Assembly: GCA_964503665.1 (NCBI GenBank)
Contig: CAZDAR010000006.1
Span: 5,713 to 69,712, forward strand
Direction of reading: 5' to 3'
DNA: 64,000 bases
Source of the DNA: 40-80 sp964503665
Lineage (GTDB): Bacteria > Bacteroidota > Bacteroidia > Flavobacteriales_D > Crocinitomicaceae
Made by a program: the position numbers and the translations under genes
Shown: piece after piece, positions 62,112 through 64,000 of the stretch
How positions within the stretch are numbered: the stretch's first letter is position 1
Layout: the number at the start of each line of letters is the position of its first letter
The notes under the pieces: generated by a model
The model's input: only the letters and a program-made list of their open reading frames with translations
What the model was told of the DNA's origin: nothing
Database searches by the model: none

Positions 62112-62744
62112 TTAATGTTTTGACAGATAATCTGCTACTCCATCAAATGACGCTGTCATTCCTTCGTCTCCTTTTTGCCAGTTAGCAGGACAAACTTCTC
62201 CATTCTCTTCGAAAAATTGTAAAGCATCGACCATTCTGATAGTGTCGTTTACGTTTCTTCCCAATGGAAGGTCATTGATTAATTGATGTACTACTTTTCC
62301 TTCTTTATCCATCAAGAAAAGACCTCTGTACGCAATCATTGGACCCGTAGCCATTAGATTTCCATCCATATCGTAATCGTACTCTCCTGCAAGAACACCA
62401 TACGCTTCTGAAATTGTCTTAGTCGTATCTGCTACAATTGGATAAGTAACACCTTCAATTCCACCTTTATTTTTTGGAACACTTAACCATCCAAAGTGTG
62501 ACTCTTCTGTATCTGTTGAACATGCAACAACTTTACAATTTCTCTTTTCAAATTCGCCTAATGCTGCTTGAAAAGCATGTAATTCAGAAGGGCAAACGAA
62601 TGTGAAATCTTTTGGGTAAAAGAAGAAAACCACATAGTTCTTACCTACATACTGGTCTAACGAAAAGTCTTCCACGATTTCTCTTCCATTGACTACTGCT
62701 GCCGCTTTAAAAGACGGTGCTTTTTTTCCTACTAATGATGACAT
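62112..62744 (-). CDS. Typical 2-Cys peroxiredoxin (AhpC/TSA family)
   Basis: 210-residue thiol peroxidase reducing hydrogen peroxide and organic peroxides. The peroxidatic Cys is in YPKDFTFVCPSELHAFQ, the conserved Arg in AYRGLFLMD and the resolving Cys in GEVCPANWQKG near the C-terminus. Its gene lies behind the Dps-like gene on the same strand, so oxidative-stress defence is the common theme. AhpF is absent nearby, so a thioredoxin is the likely reductant. Confidence 0.96.
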   Translation of the reverse strand: MSSLVGKKAPSFKAAAVVNGREIVEDFSLDQYVGKNYVVFFFYPKDFTFVCPSELHAFQAALGEFEKRNCKVVACSTDTEESHFGWLSVPKNKGGIEGVTYPIVADTTKTISEAYGVLAGEYDYDMDGNLMATGPMIAYRGLFLMDKEGKVVHQLINDLPLGRNVNDTIRMVDALQFFEENGEVCPANWQKGDEGMTASFDGVADYLSKH

Positions 62745-62780
62745 AATTTATTTTTCTATTTTATATATTATACTTTTCTA

Positions 62781-63230
62781 TTATTTACTTAACCACGCAT
62801 TAAACATCCACGTTGTTTTCTCTTTTTCACCGATTAAACCGCTCATAAATGCTGCTGTTCCTTCATCGTTCTCTTCACCAGCAAGTACAAATATTTCGCG
62901 TTCTAATTTAATTAAAGTCTGTTGCGCTTCTACGATATATTTCATTCCATCACGACCATCGGAGATGTAACTATTCTCCTTAATCACACTATTTTTAATA
63001 TAATCAGAAAAAGTATGTAATGGTTTAGCTTCGTATGTTAAAATACGTTCTGCTAAATCATCAATTACAACTTGTGCGCGAGTGTACAGTTCCTCATATT
63101 TTAAATGTAACTCAAAAAAGTAAGAACCTTTAATATTCCAGTGTAAAGCACGTAAATTTTGGTAATGTATTTCGTATGTTGCTAAAAGCTCATTTAAGCG
63201 GCTAACTATTGTTTTTTCGTATTTTTCCAT
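62781..63230 (-). CDS. Dps-like ferritin-family DNA-protection protein
   Basis: 149-residue four-helix-bundle protein. I start at the ATG at 63230 (MEKYEKTIV), since an upstream TTG is only three codons earlier and close to the transcription start. The Dps ferroxidase pattern is seen in NLRALHWNIKGSYFFELH and the helix VVIDDLAERILTYEA. It would sequester iron and protect DNA. A perfect -7 box lies 16 nt upstream; the peroxiredoxin gene follows after 36 bp, probably co-transcribed. Confidence 0.92.
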   Translation of the reverse strand: MEKYEKTIVSRLNELLATYEIHYQNLRALHWNIKGSYFFELHLKYEELYTRAQVVIDDLAERILTYEAKPLHTFSDYIKNSVIKENSYISDGRDGMKYIVEAQQTLIKLEREIFVLAGEENDEGTAAFMSGLIGEKEKTTWMFNAWLSK

Positions 63231-63246
63231 AATATTCAACTTTATA

Positions 63247-63254
63247 CAAATTTA
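63247..63254 (-). promoter_or_regulatory. -7 promoter box of the Dps-peroxiredoxin unit
   Basis: The minus strand reads TAAATTTG, a perfect TAnnTTTG match 16 nt upstream of the Dps ATG. Confidence 0.6.
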
Positions 63255-63340
63255 CGAATTATATCGATTAAATAAAAATTATTAGCGCCTTCAATCCTTA
63301 AGAATATCCTAAATAATATTTAATTAACTGATTGAATAAC

Positions 63341-64000
63341 TTAACTATAGTGAATTTCACTTTCCTCTACTAAATTATCACTTCGAAAACGTAAGAATAA
63401 CTGCATCAATGCCACCACATCTTTTTCACAATACACCTTAATTCGCTCTAAATCATTTTCTTCGTAATATACACGCGCCACATCAGCTCCTGAAATATCA
63501 TCTTTGGGTGTAGGGATATTAAAGATATGACATAATAGCGCTAATGAAGTATAGGCTTTATAATCTCCAAATTTCCACAATTCCATTGTATCGAGATGTG
63601 CTATTTCCCAAGGCTTCTTTCCAGCAATATCTAATATCTCGGGTAATTTGATGCCATTCACCAACATTCTTCTACACATATATGGAAAGTCAAACTCTTT
63701 CGCATTATGACCACATAAGATTTGAAATTCTTCAGAATGATCTTCTAAAAGAGCTTTAAATTGTTTTAGAAGCGTAAATTCATCATCGTGATAAAATGAT
63801 TTTAAACGCAATTGACGACCTGTAGATGTGTCCCTAACAAACCCAACTGAAATACAGACTATTTTGCCAAATTCAGAATAAATACCAGCACGTTCATATT
63901 GGCCTATCGTTTCGGGTTCATCTGGATTGATTTTTAATTTTAGGTTGATAAATTTCTTCAATTCATCATCGACATCTTTGTATTTAGGATAAATAGGTAC
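63341..64000 (-). CDS. Predicted 3'-5' exonuclease (DEDD, PolB-like), 5' end cut by window
   Basis: Partial gene: the frame continues past the last visible start to the window edge, adding VPIYPKYKDVDDELK before KKFINLKLKINPDEP. The first DEDD motif (DIET) should lie just outside. Within the window are the family's YERAGIYSEFGKIVCISVGF, the second motif in CGHNAKEFDFPYMCRR and the DALMQ-type end EKDVVALMQLFLRF with a metal Asp. It resembles the 3'-5' exonuclease related to DNA polymerase B found singly in Bacteroidota. Role in DNA repair is a plausible inference. Confidence 0.9.
   Translation of the reverse strand, partial: VPIYPKYKDVDDELKKFINLKLKINPDEPETIGQYERAGIYSEFGKIVCISVGFVRDTSTGRQLRLKSFYHDDEFTLLKQFKALLEDHSEEFQILCGHNAKEFDFPYMCRRMLVNGIKLPEILDIAGKKPWEIAHLDTMELWKFGDYKAYTSLALLCHIFNIPTPKDDISGADVARVYYEENDLERIKVYCEKDVVALMQLFLRFRSDNLVEESEIHYS

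Overview
The window is AT-rich chromosomal DNA from a member of the Bacteroidota, most likely of the Flavobacteriales. Three things point there: a complete porP-gldK-gldL-gldM-gldN cluster (the type IX secretion and gliding core), four proteins ending in type IX sorting domains, and Bacteroidota-type -7 promoter boxes (TAnnTTTG) a short distance upstream of many starts. Lineages related to Fluviicola or Crocinitomix are possible, but I cannot settle the genus by reading. I saw no insertion sequence, prophage, CRISPR array or rRNA gene.

Layout. 1-2054: 3' truncated proline-catabolism dehydrogenase and a short-chain dehydrogenase. 2147-6593: tandem pair of secreted M43 metalloproteases. 6722-12089: fbaA-accD, then pepT and gyrB on the other strand. 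12409-17957: a lipoprotein, msrB, and two adjacent M16 peptidases (one with an intact zinc site, one without). 18062-20722: large PKD protein with a type B sorting domain. 20739-28712 (minus): phosphate operon, porin-pstS-pstC-pstA-pstB-phoU-response regulator-histidine kinase. 28972-33795: a MarC-family protein, then a TonB-dependent receptor and a beta-helix lipoprotein. 34069-41543: lepA, an MFS transporter, a tightly packed operon (response regulator, dCMP deaminase, S41 protease, deoC) and a DUF3109 protein. 41778-45079: PBP2 and RodA. 45135-51826 (minus): ferredoxin and the porP-gldKLMN cluster. 52039-55511 (minus): degenerate arginase-like protein and topA. 55791-56200 (minus): tRNA-Arg, a tRNA-like remnant, tRNA-Pro and tRNA-Ser. 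56276-58920 (minus): membrane protein, map, sucC. 59069-62042: secreted SGNH hydrolase and a membrane metallophosphoesterase. 62112-64000 (minus): peroxiredoxin, Dps-like protein and a 5' truncated 3'-5' exonuclease.

How the genes connect. The T9SS core would export the two M43 proteases, the PKD protein and the SGNH hydrolase. The phosphate locus shows the most informative regulatory signal. Upstream of the porin-pst operon and, on the other strand, upstream of the TonB receptor, there are direct repeats of about YGTAAYA with an exact 11-bp period. In both cases the last repeat ends the same distance (9 nt after the heptamer) from a -7 box. I read these as Pho boxes, and they tie the TonB receptor and probably the beta-helix lipoprotein to phosphate starvation.

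Other points to check: the tRNA-like remnant beside tRNA-Arg, an arginase-fold protein lacking its metal ligands, an M16 partner lacking its zinc ligands, a 13-bp inverted repeat abutting the fbaA promoter, and a very strong isolated hairpin before the PBP2 gene.
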